This document shows, piece by piece, positions 24,956-37,600 of a stretch of 64,000 nt of DNA. Numbering within the stretch: position 1 is the stretch's first letter; each line of letters begins with the position of its first letter. The DNA is from Ailanthus altissimus. Taxonomy: Eukaryota; Streptophyta; Magnoliopsida; Sapindales; Simaroubaceae. Below the pieces are notes generated by a model. That model made no database searches. It saw nothing but the letters and a program-made list of their open reading frames with translations, and was not told where the DNA came from. The stretch spans positions 7,514,501 to 7,578,500 of the forward strand of contig OX327696.1 in NCBI GenBank assembly GCA_946807835.1, written 5' to 3'. The position numbers and the translations under genes were made by a program.

Positions 24956-27316
24956 ATCACATATCAACATACTTACTCTAACTTGCAGCTTATTGGTATT
25001 CCTAATCAGGCTGAGAAAGATGAAATTGTCAAGTTGGTGATGGATTTAAAAATGGGCAAGAATGAAGAAGGTTACACCATGGATGCTGTTTTATCACAAT
25101 AAGTAAAGAATACCTAATTATGCAGTAGATTTTGAAGATTATCTTTTGGATCCATGGATAAGAAGAAGACTTGAAGTAGTTTTTAGGTTTTGATATCCTT
25201 TTCTTGGCTTGCAGGATCTTTTGATGGATGTAAGAGATAAGCTTTTTTTGAACCTGACTATGCTGGTAACGTTAGGGAAAGGATTCCACCTAAATCTTCC
25301 TTGAAAATTCCATTGGCTTTGTTGCCTGGTGCACTTTGCCTCCTTCAAGAGGTATAACTTGGCTTGCTCTTTTACTTTTCTTTTTTTGCAAAGTTGTTAT
25401 GCTTGAGGAAAATGTCTGTATTTAAGTGCAGATCATTATATTTATTGTAAATTTATTGACCAATAGTTAACAACAGAGTTTCTATCTTGCAATGTACCCA
25501 TCTTTGGGTTACTAATAAATCCTTTTAGATATCACATCATCCATCTCTTACTACTTTCTTGAAATGCAGAAAGGTTCCTTGTCATTTATAATGTTACGGA
25601 AACATTTGACATTTAAAGTTTGGTTTTTGGAGAGTGATATGACTATAGCTTTTTGTGGTTCAAGTTGGAGAAGAGAAGCTTGTGCTAAATATTGGTCGAG
25701 TGGCTCTTCAGTATCTAAATGCTAAGCCATATATTCACGATTTTCTTTTGTCAATGGCTTTAGCTGAAGTAAGATGAATTACTAAAAAGGTCAATAACTT
25801 ATACCAGCTTTGTGGCAATTTTGTTATGCTTCCTTCTCTTATCTTAGCTGCTTTCTTTAAGTGTGCTATTGCAAAAGTCACTTTTGAGAGGAACAAAGTG
25901 TCACAAGGATTTGAAGCTCTTGCACGTGCTCAATGTCTTCTCAAGAGTAAGGTTTCTCTTGGGAAGATGCCATTACTATCCCAGGTAATACTCTCATCTT
26001 TGTGTGCTTTGGGACCCTCTTACCTAAACAATGATCAAAATTCATTTGCTTGATTCAGTTTGCAACAGTCTCCATTTTTTATTTACTATTCATAAGCTTT
26101 TGCCAAAGCAATTATTTTCAACATTTGTTCACAAAATTAAAAGAAAATTTAGCAAATATTTCTAAAAATGATTCTACAAGTTTGTAAAAGGGGTAGGCGT
26201 TTCTGTTATTTAGCCTTTTATGTTATGCCTTGCTGCTTAGCTTACTATATGCTAAAATTTGCTTTTCATGATTTTTATATAGAAGAATCTTTGGAAGAGC
26301 TTGCTCCTGCTTGCACATTGGAATTACTAGGCATGCCTCACTCACTTGAAAATGCTGAATGGAGAAGAGGAGCAATTGCAGCTTTGCGTGAATTGCTTAG
26401 ACGGGCTAGAGGTGGAAACATCATGCCAAGTTCAAAATTGGCCATCCTTTTTTTATCCAAGCACTTAACAGGTTGATGGCTACAGAAATAGTTAATCTTC
26501 TTCCTTGGGATAATTTGTCCACTATGCAAAAGAACAAAAAATTACCGAGTTACAGAATCAGAGGGTTGTAATTGATTTCTACTGTTTCTACGTGGCATTG
26601 ATAGCGCATGTTGCTATTGGTTTTTCAAGCAAGCAAACTAAGTTGGTAATTTCTTCGTGCAGATTAGCTACCAGATTGTACTGCTTTTTAATCCTCTTAT
26701 GTGTGTCTGTTTGCATATGTAGACATTACTCTGTGTGAGTGTGTGAGTTATGTTATGATTGTTTTTTGTTCCATATTTTTATATCATTTTAATGATTCTA
26801 TAAATTAACAAGGCAAAAACTATATGTGAGTGCTTGATGGCATTTGAAGGTATTGATCTAAAATTTGAGAAAGCCTTTTGCTTGTTCGTACTTGGACAGG
26901 TTTGTTTTCCATTCTCCTTGTTTAGTCCTCCATTGTTTCATTAAGGTATTTTGTTCTTGTTGTTTTTCATTTTTTTTTATAAATAACATCTCTTTATTTT
27001 ATATCATTGGGAATTTACATTTTCCTCTAGGGTAGTGAGGCAGAGGCTATTGAAAAGCTTAGGCAAGTTGAATTAAATTCAAATTCTGCTATCACTAATA
27101 AGGGATTTATTATGCATTTAAAATTGAATAACATTTTATTGAGTGAACAAATGCTTGATATGTGTTTGTTAATTGAAGGGATTCGGTAGGTTAGGGGTGG
27201 TTTTTATTTTCTCTCTAGTTTTTCTGATCCCTGATATGTGATTACTTATACATTGGGTTGTGTGGAATATGTGAAGGTTACCCCATATATATACCAGCCC
27301 CATTATGTCTGTTAAG

Positions 27317-27827
27317 TGTCATGCCCCACATCGAATAAAAATTGGGTGGATCTTGAGTATATAAGGGTAAGTATGCAGCATTACTTAACAGGCTAGTCGT
27401 TTGGGTCAATGGTAAGCGCTCTGGCTCTTGACAAGTGGTATCATAGCAAACCCAAATTTTCATTCATATGTGAGCCCCTAAAATCGCCCCAATAGAGATT
27501 GTCACATGGGATGTGGGCCCTAAATGCAGCCAGGGGACGAGCAATACAGGCCAAATGGGCCCTAAAAATTCTATGTCTTGAGCCCCAATAGAAATTGCCA
27601 CGTAGATAGTGGGTCCTTTAGCCCCGAGGAGATGGGCAATACGGGCCAAGTTGGTCCTTAGATTTGGACCATACCGTGACGAGGGCGTCAAGTGATTGGG
27701 TGAGGGAGAATATCACATCCTATATCAAATAAAAATTAAGTGAATCTTAAATATATAAGAGTGAGTATATAGCATTACCTAACAAACTAATATTTTGAGT
27801 TAATAACAAATACCTCGACCTATGACA
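27317..27827 (+). mobile_element. TRIM (terminal-repeat retrotransposon in miniature)
   Basis: Two 117-bp direct repeats (27317-27433 and 27711-27827) align along their whole length, for example aataaaaattgggtgg against aataaaaattaagtga. A PBS-like TGGTATCATAGC begins two bases after the first repeat (27436-27447), and a purine-rich gggtgagggaga precedes the second. Flanks are ttaag (27312-27316) and taaag (27828-27832), a decayed 5-bp duplication. There is no coding capacity. At 511 bp with short LTRs and a Met-type PBS it fits the TRIM class. Confidence 0.85.
27483..27661. repeat. Internal tandem duplication within the TRIM
   Basis: Two adjacent imperfect units of about 80-100 bp each start ccccaatagagattg or ccccaatagaaattg. 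They share gatgtgggccct/gatagtgggtcct and gcaatacaggccaa/gcaatacgggccaa. Confidence 0.7.
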
Positions 27828-29857
27828 TAAAGTGAGCCTCAATTGTTGTTAAGAGAAAGTAACTAATATAATCATAAAAAATTTATCTATTGCTACAGTT
27901 TCTTCTCTATTGTGGATTGCTTGTCCACTTAGATTTGTATTTTCCTTATTTCTGTTAAAAAGAATTTCTGTTTCCTCTTAAAGTAAATGAATAAAAAAAT
28001 ATATAAATTCCTCTGGGCTAAGTTAGCCCATGTTTCCATTATTTGTTTCTTTTACTTATTTTCTTAAATCTTAATACAAGAAGGTTAGTGATTAGGTTAG
28101 GCTGTGTGTTCAGTAGATAATACTGCATGATCATTGCCACTTGGCACTTGTAACAGCTTAGTAGAGTTCATGTTGTATCTTCAGGATTGATACCCTCTCG
28201 TTTCACACTGTTTGCTTAACTTGACCATGAAACGTGGTTGAAAGATGCCGTGCTTGCTATATTTCCAGATACAAGAGACAGTTCTCTGTCTTTGATGAGT
28301 TTGATGTGACCAACGTGGACAATAGATCCGAATTTTGTAAGGAAATGTTTACAAATGTATTCCTCGGCTGGTGGATTTTTTTGGTGGTCAGCAGAGAACT
28401 TCTGTTAGCAAGAAAAATAGAGGAACTCCACAAACAACACCTGTTATAAGCCAAAGACCACTGTCCACTTCTTTTGCATCAGCAGATCAGAGAGATTTTG
28501 AGGATTCTCTTCCATGTATCAATTCTTCTAGACATTTAGGGTCTGCAGTTAAGCGGTTGGCTCCAGCTGATCTACAAAGCCCATTGATATCAGGCAAGAA
28601 TAGCGGTAGAAGCAATGTAAGTGCGCCATCAGTTAAAGTTAACAGGAGTCTAGGGGCACACCACAGTAAAGTTTAGGAAAGTTGGTTGGCAGGAAGAAAT
28701 GTGATTGAAAGGATAGCTTTTGCTACTGTATTAGGGTGCATAATATTTTTTACAGTCAACCTATCTGGTGTGAAGCTGAATAGGATGCGAAATGCACCTA
28801 AAAGTCGACAAAATATTGAAACAAGTTCCTTTGTCTAGACCAAAGATGCTTCTCTCAGTAACAATCTAGGGCATTCTTGTATCAAGGGTAGTGGCATTGC
28901 TAGCAGACTTAGGGAGCTTGTGAAAATGATTAAGATGCAGTTCAGGAATAGCACAGACAATGGATATTCACAAAGTTCTTCCCTTCCTGCTGGTACATCA
29001 ACTTCCATGACAGCAATAAACAGGAGGCCAATGCCTTTTGAGGAAGCTGAAGCCCGTGTTAAGCAATGGCAAGCAATCAAAGCTGAAGCTTTGGGGCCTA
29101 ACCATGAGAACCATATCCTTTCTGAAGTCCTTGAAGAGTCAATGCTTGTTTAGGTAAAGTATTGTGGTTTTAACATCAATACACGCAATGTCCTGTAAAT
29201 AATGTTATTTACCCTTGCCGCAGGTCAGAAAAGTAAACTTCTGTTGAGCATATAGCAGATAGCTCTTAAGTGTCAATTTGTAAATAATACATTGTCTGAA
29301 GATGCAAAATGCGAAGTGCTAACACTTTTGTAACTCATTAGGCCATTTTGTTTGCATATTTGGTTTGCAGTGGCAAGCTTTGGCTGATGCAGCTAAGTCC
29401 AGGAGTTGTTATTGGAGATTTGTTTTGCTTTAATTGACCATCCTGCAAGCTGACATTTAATCAGATGGGGCTGTTGGGGAGACGGCAGAAATCGAGGCAC
29501 TACTAGAGGAAGCGCAGAGCTTGTTGATGAATCTCAACCTAAGAACCCAAATTATTACAGGTAGGCAAAACTGACGTCTTCTTGCTCTCTCTGGGGAAGA
29601 ATCTTCAGTTTCCTATCAAAAAAGATTGGGAAGTTCTTGATTTTACTTACTTAGTAGCTGCCTTGTTAATCCTTGTATTGTGGGCTTAGGTTCTACATTT
29701 CCTTTTATTTTTAAAGAACTCATTCTATTAGGAAAAGGCAGTGGAAATAAATCATGCTATTTTTCATTGTAGCACTTATAAAATCCGCAATGTCCTGAAA
29801 AAGAAAGATGATGGATTGTGGAGATTTTGTAAAGGTGATGTTCAAACACCATCATGA

Positions 29858-32601
29858 TATCAAGCCTTTTGTTCTGTACAGCTGAAGCATGAAACCAGCC
29901 ATGACACTGATGTTCTGCTAACTTCTTATCACATATTAGTTATTCGTTTGCTTGTTTGGTCTTGGTCATGGAGGATACGGGGGACTTTGAAAGTGAATTT
30001 CCAAATGGAGGGGCATAGTCCGTTGTCATGCTTTGAGATCTTATTCCTTAATTCTGGAATAATTGATGACTCTAGTAGCACAGATGCTTAAGAAGGAAAC
30101 TAGAGTTGTATCTTTAGGTCAGTTCTTACTAACAAGTAAATTTAGAAAGTGTTAATGACCAGAAACAGAATCTGAATTTTTACTCCTTTGAGTGCTAGTG
30201 GAATATAATAGATTTTTTTATGAAATGGAAAAATATTTTTAGTGGAAAGAGAAGGATGATTTTTTTTTTTTGTTTTTTTGTTCTTGTTTATTTTTCTTTC
30301 TCTAGAGCGTTACAACAAAGAAACAAGGCAACCTAAGAAAGGCTTGTGATCATCTTTCAGTATTTTTTTTTTAATCTCATTATTGCTTATTTGGTAATGT
30401 CATTTTTCTACAGTGGCAGATTTGTTGAATAGAAGGAAAGATTCGAAAAAATAGAAAATGAAAAAGACAAATTGTAAGAATTAATACAATAATATTAGGT
30501 ACATAAAATTGAAATTGAGATGATAAATTTATATTTTATTGATGTGGCATTATTATTTATTGACCTGAAGAAACAGTTTTCGGGCCAACGAGTCTTAGAT
30601 TTATTTGTGAGGGAGAATGAAATTTGAGTTTTGTCCCGACGAGAGCGGTTGACACGGGTTTAGGTTTCTTTTTTGTCGCGAGCTGTGAAAAGCTTACAAA
30701 AAATATAGACATAAGCTTAATGATAGTCTCGCCGGGGTGGGTTTCGACAAAGACACTCCGATACTTAAGTCAAAAGGAGTTCTCCATTTGAAAATCTAAT
30801 AAGACAGGAATAAAAATAATGTTGGGATGGGGAGGAAGGACTATTTTCCCTTCTTTTTTTTGTGAACTTTTCTCGATATTTGGGCATCATCCTTTAAATA
30901 TCTTCATCTTTTCTCTTTATAATGATGGCATTTCAGGAACCTTTTTGGACTTTCCTCTGTTGTATTTTTGTTTTGCGCCGAATATTTTCGGTTGCACTTC
31001 TGACACACGCTAAATATCCTCATACTGCCTCTGATATACATTAAATATCCCTCGCAAATTTTCTGACCCCGTTTCTGTCGCACGTCAGATTTCTCATCTG
31101 ATGTGTTAAGTATATTCCTTGGGTTTGTCTTCGCCAACAATATTAGTTTAAGTGAGACTTATTTTAAATGATTCGGGTCAGATTTTAGATGGCACTCTCT
31201 CATCGGTTCGATGCTGACGTGGAATTCTTAAGAGCGAAACTTGTGAAATGTGTTGACAGTACCCAATCAGCCATGGTTGTGTTCGGGTCAGCAAAGGCGA
31301 ATAAGTGTTCTCATTTGCCAATTAGATCCTTCCGAGTTCGAGTCAGTTCTCTGTCGTTCGTCTTTATTGGGATTTGGCCCATTGGCCATTACGTCTTGGC
31401 CTATCTTTGGATTGAATTTGCTACACAAGCTTCGATGAACTTTTGAGGAGAATGGTCTTTTGAAGGGAGCATTTGGCTGAACTTTTGGGGGCCAGCCTCT
31501 ATTGAATTTAAAGGCCTTGGGCCCAAAAGCAAAAATGAGGGGGAGAGGGAACAAGGGTCTACTAGTTTCTAGTTTTGATTTATCAAAATTGAAAACTCTA
31601 TTTTGGTCTGGTCGGCTTAAATTATTCCTCAGGTCTCTATTTTATCTTTCCTTTTGTTGTTTCTCTCACCCGAGTCAATTTGAATTGCTCTCTGGGAGGT
31701 AGCCACGCGATTTGGTCTGAATTTCAGGGATGTTAGAGTTAGTCGACACATCACAATGATGTCATGGTGATTTGAAAAGTCACTGCCACGTAATGGTGGC
31801 TTCTCCCAAGACTTTCTTCAAGTTTAATGGCAGGCTTTTTCAAATGTTGTCCTTGATCCTTGTAAAAGTCTCATCGAGCAAGGAAACCATTGTTAGCCAT
31901 TGATATTCTTTCGATCGTGCGATTGTTAGTAGCTAAGACCTAAGCGTCGTGTACTTTTCTCTTTTCAAGTGATGTTTAACTGACTAAAATGCCCAAGGCC
32001 ATCCGATCTGTTTGAATATGACGACTTCGGTTACTATTTTTTGAAGAGGCGCATATTTATTGCACCTAGGAATCTGAGGCATTGCATCTCTGGCACTAAG
32101 CGTCTCTTCGTTTTTTCAGTCAATCTCGTTTGTTTATTTTAATTTTAAACGGTCTAGATCACTTTACTACTGCCTATAAGTAGTCGTCGTTTTCTCTATT
32201 TTGTACATTTTATCACGCATTCCTACTTTCTACCGTCATCCTACTGTGTTGCTGTTGCTTCTCTCTCTGTCAAAGGCGCTTTTTTAACTTGGTGATTCCG
32301 TTCTCCGTCGTCGTCAATTCTTCGGCTTTCTTAATTTCTTTTGGGTATGTCTTTTATTCCCTTTTGCTTTTTTGCTTTTGCTTTACTTATACTTGCTGTT
32401 GCCTTTTTTTTTTTGGGTATCTATAGTTTCTTTAGGCCCTGTTTCTGGCCTTTTGTCTGTGTTTTCTCCATTTTGGCTTTCCTTGCGTTCTTTGGTCCTG
32501 ATGGTTGTCGCCTATTTTTATCATTTTCGGGTGTGGTTGGCTTATCGTTGTCTTTGCCTAGTAATCTGTAGTCTTATTTAAGAAGTGTCTTATGTACATT
32601 G
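29858..32601. other. Intergenic, with probable old transposon sequence
   Basis: From 29858 to about 30540 it is AT-rich with no match. From about 30590 it becomes more GC-rich. A stretch at about 30590-30780 with gacaaagacactccgatac has an LTR-like look. A TATA-like cctataagtag lies at about 32176. This may be the LTR and leader of the gypsy-type remnant that follows, but no second LTR or target duplication was found. Confidence 0.4.
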
Positions 32602-33115
32602 ATGGCCACTAGGGTCAACTTAGGCTTTCCAATTGTGGATATGGTTAATGAAGAGAGGGAGCAGTCCTCAGAGCTCCCGTTGGTTAGGAGGAGAGGGGAG
32701 TCGGGGCAAGTGAGGGGGCGTCCACCTCAACAGATGATGTTCTTTCCTTGTCTAAGGTAGTTCTCAGCCGATCTTGAGTGCCAAGAAGGGGAAAGGCAAC
32801 AATCTCGAGGACTCAGAGACAGGGAAGGACGTGGAGGTGGTGGAGTTTGAGATGAACACTAGATACCATGCCTCCTACCTAAACGAGGATGACTTAGATC
32901 TTATCAGGCACTCTTATGACATTCCTGAGGTAGTCACCCTCAGGTTGCCTACTGAGGAGGATTACTCGAGCAGCCCTACCAATGGTGAGGTAGCCATTCA
33001 TATTGAGTTTCTGAGGTTAGTCCTCAAGCTCCCCATGCAACGATACTTCGCTAAAATGTTAGCCTACCTTGGGATAGTCCTATCTCAAGGTCCCAACTCA
33101 TGGAGGGTGTTATAA
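32602..33115 (+). pseudogene. Gypsy-type transposon N-terminal protein remnant
   Basis: An ATG at 32602 opens a frame that is lost after about 50 codons. The following frame (32774-33115) is open for 113 codons and has no ATG at its start. It carries a stretch that resembles the plant 'putative gypsy-type transposon' domain (PF04195-like): LRLPTEEDYSSSP, then GEVAIHIEFLRLVLKLPMQRYF, ending PNSWRVL, then TAA. Residues beyond this motif are missing; the DNA after 33116 is AT-rich filler. It is a truncated relic. The family call rests on motif memory. Confidence 0.6.
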
Positions 33116-34580
33116 CTCTAAATAAAAAATTAAAATAAAGATTTTGATCGCTTCTTCAATTTATCACTTGTTCTAGCCCACTTGTTATAAAATAGTTGCC
33201 TCCTAACTTTGTCATTTTTAATTTTTTATTCTCACAAAACTATTAGCTCACACTCATCAAATGTTTATTTAATTATCAAATAATATATTTCGATCTCTCT
33301 TTAATATTTATTTATTAAATAGGTAATATGAATATTTTAAAAGAGATTGGTTAATTTTTTAAAATTTTTTTTGTTTATTTTATTCGCATGATGAAGATTG
33401 ATAATTATTTTGTTTAACTTTTATTTATTTATTTTCTTCACATGAAACATATTAATATTTTTTTTTTATTTTTTTACTCTTTTAACGTTTAATATATTAT
33501 TGACTTAACTAGTTGATAAATTAGCTTATATGAAATTATAATATATCAATATAAATTCATTTATAAAACGTGTTCTTAAATTTTTAATCAAATATAAGAA
33601 AAATTATTTTTGTTTAATTGATTTACTTTTTAATTATGTTGTCTACTATTTATGTTAACTATTTATAAACTACTTTTATTAATATTAATTTAAAAATGAG
33701 TTTAATTTTGATGTGAATATTTTTATTGAATATAACTTTGCAATATAATTTTGATTACAATATTTTATGAATTTTCTTTAAAATTAATGTTATGATTTTA
33801 TATTTTATATTATATTAATTTACAACCGCTTAAAATATCTAGATAACTTATTACAAATTTAATAAGAAGTATATATTTATTAAAATGAGTTTGGTAATTA
33901 AACTCTAAACATACAAAAAATTTAAAAAATAGTTAATATTTCATTTTTAGAGCCATACAAATATAGATTTAAGATATCCATCACAAAATTCTATCCACTA
34001 CCATCCTATAAATAGCCAACGTTGTTGAGTTTGCCTAATGAAGATACTTACACATTTATTTAATATTGTTGTACTGGACAAAATTAAGTTGCCCAATAAT
34101 ATTATTTATTATACGATATCTGACAAAATTAAGTAATTAATAGAATGTAATTATTTTTTTTTTAATTTTTGCGATAGTGTTAGGTTTAATTAACATCATA
34201 TAAAAATTTACTAATGATTTTATTATTAACAAGATTGTTATTAATTTCATTAATGTTTTCTAATTTTCTCTTTTCAAATATTATAAATGACCGACTAAAA
34301 AGTGTTTTGAAATAGTTGTGTGAAGAGAAAAAAACAATAATTTACTTATTTTCTATTAAAGGGTATAAATGACATTATACAGACCTAAGGGTTAAGCTTG
34401 AATTCATTCTAGGGTCCAAGACGATGATTGGACCCGGAATTGAAATAAGGGTAGACCGACGACCCGCCCCATTGTCTTACTTTTCAGCTCAACTTTCCGC
34501 ACGGACCATTCGGGCACGCCGTTTCTACTTTCCCCATTTTGAATATTTGGTCTCATTTAATTAATTAAAAAAAAAAGAAT
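33116..34580. other. AT-rich intergenic DNA upstream of succinyl-CoA ligase
   Basis: Very AT-rich with many short A/T runs and no coding or repeat structure that I can see. The last stretch (about 34400-34660) becomes GC-richer and presumably holds the promoter and 5' UTR of the next gene. Confidence 0.5.
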
Positions 34581-34661
34581 AGCAAGGCGTTCTGCTGAAA
34601 GTTTCTTTTTCAAATTTGGGAGAGAGACAGCGAATCAGATCAAGTGCTGAACTGAAATCAA

Positions 34662-37600
34662 ATGGCTCGCCAAGCCGTAGCCAACCTCATCGGCTCGATC
34701 GCATCACGCAAACCCTCTACTTCTTGTTCCTCTTCACTTTTCAGTCTATCTCGACAATATGGCTCGGCGGCGGCCGCGCAGCCCGCTGTATTCGTTGACA
34801 AAAACACTCGGGTTATATGCCAGGGCATCACCGGAAAGAACGGCACCTTCCACACCGAACAAGCCATCGAATACGGCACCAAAATGGTCATTTTTCTTCG
34901 ACCCTTTACGCTATTTCCAATTTGTAGCCCTTCATTTATTTATAATTTTGCTTGTTAATGTTCGATACGGCGTCGTTTAATAGGTGGGCGGTGTGACGCC
35001 GAAGAAGGGCGGAACCGAGCACTTGGGGCTTCCAGTTTTTAACTCCGTTGCTGAAGCAAAGGCTGAAACGAAGGCTAATGCTTCTGTCATTTATGTTCCG
35101 CCGCCCTTCGCTGCTGCCGCTATTATGGAAGCGATGGAGGCTGAGCTGGATCTTGTCGTCTGCATCACCGAGGGAATCCCTCAACACGATATGGTAATAA
35201 TTCGTGATATTTTCTACATTAAATTATTATAATTTCAAAAACTATATGGTTCTGTATGTATTTTATTTGAAAGAGGTTAATGATACCAGCTTTATTAAGG
35301 GATGTTTGATGACATTGTGTATTGAGTTATGATAGGTTCTTTTGCTACATTTGTAGGGTTTATGGGTTTTTGTAGTTAGTGTGTAAGTCGGGGTGAACTG
35401 ATATTTGTGAATTTCAGGTAAAAGTAAAGGCCGCCCTGAACAGGCAATCTAAGACTCGGCTGATTGGTCCCAACTGCCCTGGTATCATCAAGCCTGGAGA
35501 ATGTAAAATTGGGATTATGCCTGGGTATATTCATAAGCCTGGGCGTGTTGGAATTGTTTCTCGATCTGGTACCTTGACCTATGAAGCAGTAAGTCTTAAT
35601 TTTCCATGTAGCTGGGACAATGTTGATGACCCTATGATGTTGCTGGAATGGAAGAATTGTCTTTTGAATAATGATGTGGTTTTGCTGGTTTTGTTAATTA
35701 TTTACATGCTATAGAAATTGCTTCTGCGGTTTCTTGTTTGTGTTAATATGCAGGCACACACCATCAATTTTGTGTTTAGGTGCATCTACTTGTATGCCTC
35801 TATGTATATGTGGAAATGTACATGTGTACAGGTGTTCTGTTCTGAATTTGAAAATGGACTAATTGGTTTAGCTGTTTCCCTTGTAACACTGTCTTGACTT
35901 ACTCTTTCTTTTGTGGAGAGTTTTGTGGTACTATTGTCATTAAGCTATTTCTTGTGTCTAAGTAGACTGTTAGGGCAGTGAGTTAGTTATCCTTTCTTTC
36001 TTTTATTCTTTGCTTATATTTTCTAAGTAGTTATGTATGTTAAGAAAACCAATCTACTTTTAACTATTAGGTCAAGGGCTCAACCGTAATATATGTTGCT
36101 GTATCAAATATCATATGTAGCCAATGAAATACTCTGAATTTTCTTTTCAACATTTAAAAGACTTGATATTTGACGTCCTGTGGTCAATTTGAAGTCCTTT
36201 TGGGACATGGGAGGGATCTTGGTTGTTGTTTGTCTTATGTTCCTCTATAGTTGTGCTTGAGAAATGGTCTATAGGAGTTTGCAAGGGCTAAACACCAGAT
36301 TGGTCCCACTTCTAATTAGACTGCCTGAAGTAATGAAATCAAAGCTGAGTAACCTGGTCAGGTTTTAAATTATCTGTTCGATCTTGTGTTACTCACTTGG
36401 GTTAGATGACACATTTTAAATATTTCATATCATCTTTTGGTGTTATATGTCTTGTCTCGTGAAGGAATGAGTTTGGTACTTCAGTTGTGTATTAAATTAG
36501 TTCAATCTGCAACTTAAGAGTGTGTGGGAATGCTGCTTTTTTATTTATTTATGAAAAGATTACTTTTTATACCAATTTGTACCTATCTTCATGCATGAAA
36601 AAGTTCTTACTAAGTACTCCCAAACGTACTATTAGTTGGATTAGATGACACATATATTATATGTGCTATGTCCTCTTTTCGGGATAATTTGCTTTGTATC
36701 ATGAAGGAATGAGTTCAATACTTGGAGGAGTTGTCTTGAGGATTGTCACTTTACTGTGAATTTTATTTAGAGGTTCCTGCTTTATCTTTTTACATGAGCA
36801 TCTGATGTATCGTACTTATGTATGTAGTTACTGATAGTTGTGGTATCATTCTTTTTTATTGAAATAGAAAGATATTAAAGCATGAAAAAAGAAAAAGTTA
36901 CAGAAGTGAACCAACTGTCTACACAGGCACAGAAGTCTCCTGTGTGAGCTGCCAAGAATCTATATATCATTAAATTCCAGCCTACATATGCACCAAAGCA
37001 CAAAAATCCCTATGTCATTAATTTTTATATCAGTTGAAAAGCATTTTGCTAGTATTGAACTTTCAAGTTTGAAAACTATTTCTAATGTTTGCTTATTAGT
37101 TCTTGAATCTTGACATTTTGAATGGTAATTTTTAGAGAATAAAAATAATTAGAGTTGTCTCTTTTAGTCTAGGACTTATGCTTGTTTGTGATTTTTTTTC
37201 ATCTTGTATATGTACTTAGTTGCAAATGATCTGCATGTATTGACTGTTCTGGTAATTATGCTTGTATATAAATGGGATTCTTAATACACCTTTTCAGTTT
37301 ATATGTGCCTACTTCTTAAATGGAAAACAGGAAAAAAGAAAAAACGCTCCTTAGACATGTAGTTCGATCAATGAATCATTGTTGAATTATTGATCCATTG
37401 ACCCAGTCTATTCATATGGTTGATTTATGATCCAAGTCTAATAATCATGTGTTGGATGTTTACAATTATGTCCATGGGAAATGATTAACTAATAAGATTG
37501 TTGTTTTTCAGGTTTTTCAAACAACTGCTGTTGGACTTGGACAATCAACCTGTGTAGGTATAGGTGGGGATCCTTTTAATGGTACAAACTTCGTTGATTG

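Larger units (their letters stand above)
15415..29857 (+). pseudogene. CDP1: CDP1/PARC6 plastid-division protein, broken by retrotransposons
   Basis: CDP1 (PARC6, the ARC6 paralogue) is a chloroplast inner-envelope protein that acts with ARC3 and PDV1 to place the FtsZ division ring. Homology runs from an ATG at 15415 to a TGA at 29855-29857. Recognised exons include 15415-15685, 24989-25102, 25215-25351, about 25664-25768, 25862-25984, about 26279-26645, about 26803-26899, 27031 onward, 28235 onward to 29153, and two final exons. The match is to CDP1 rather than ARC6: QAEKDEIVK, EEGYTMDAV, DLLMDVRDK, SQGFEALARAQCLLKSKVSL, EESLEELAPACTLELLGMP, INSSRHLGSAVKRLAP, VKQWQAIKAEALGPNHE. Damage: a frameshift in exon 1, TAA at 25100, a 1-nt loss in the T-run at 25242-25248, a lost acceptor near 25664, a frameshift near 26400, TAG at 28674, 28836 and 29151, and TAA at 29431. 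An active gene is very unlikely. Confidence 0.93.
24989..29857 (+). pseudogene. CDP1: CDP1 pseudogene, exons 2 to last
   Basis: The body of the pseudogene right of the Copia insertion. Exon 2 starts after acttgcag at 24988 and most GT-AG borders are still recognisable. The last exon reads TYKIRNVLKKKDDGLWRF, then TGA at 29855-29857, matching the CDP1 C-terminus. The stretch between about 27120 and 28235 is degenerate and holds the TRIM insertion. Premature stops lie at 25100, 28674, 28836, 29151 and 29431. Confidence 0.93.

Noticed and set aside
27400..27450. tRNA-like sequence (ggtaagcgctctggctc, ggtatca)
   Set aside because: No cloverleaf is supported. It is the end of the TRIM LTR and its primer-binding site.
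24989..29857. Assignment as ARC6
   Set aside because: The motifs (QAEKDEIVK, DLLMDVRDK, the long SQGFEALARAQ block, the C-terminal YKIR-LKKKDDG) fit the paralogue CDP1/PARC6 better than ARC6.
31189..31702. Several overlapping frames on both strands
   Set aside because: Mutually exclusive frames, no motif and no ATG-splice context; likely chance frames in GC-richer relic DNA.
32341..32581. Hydrophobic frames rich in Phe/Leu
   Set aside because: Direct product of a T-rich stretch; two overlapping frames look equally 'membrane-like'.
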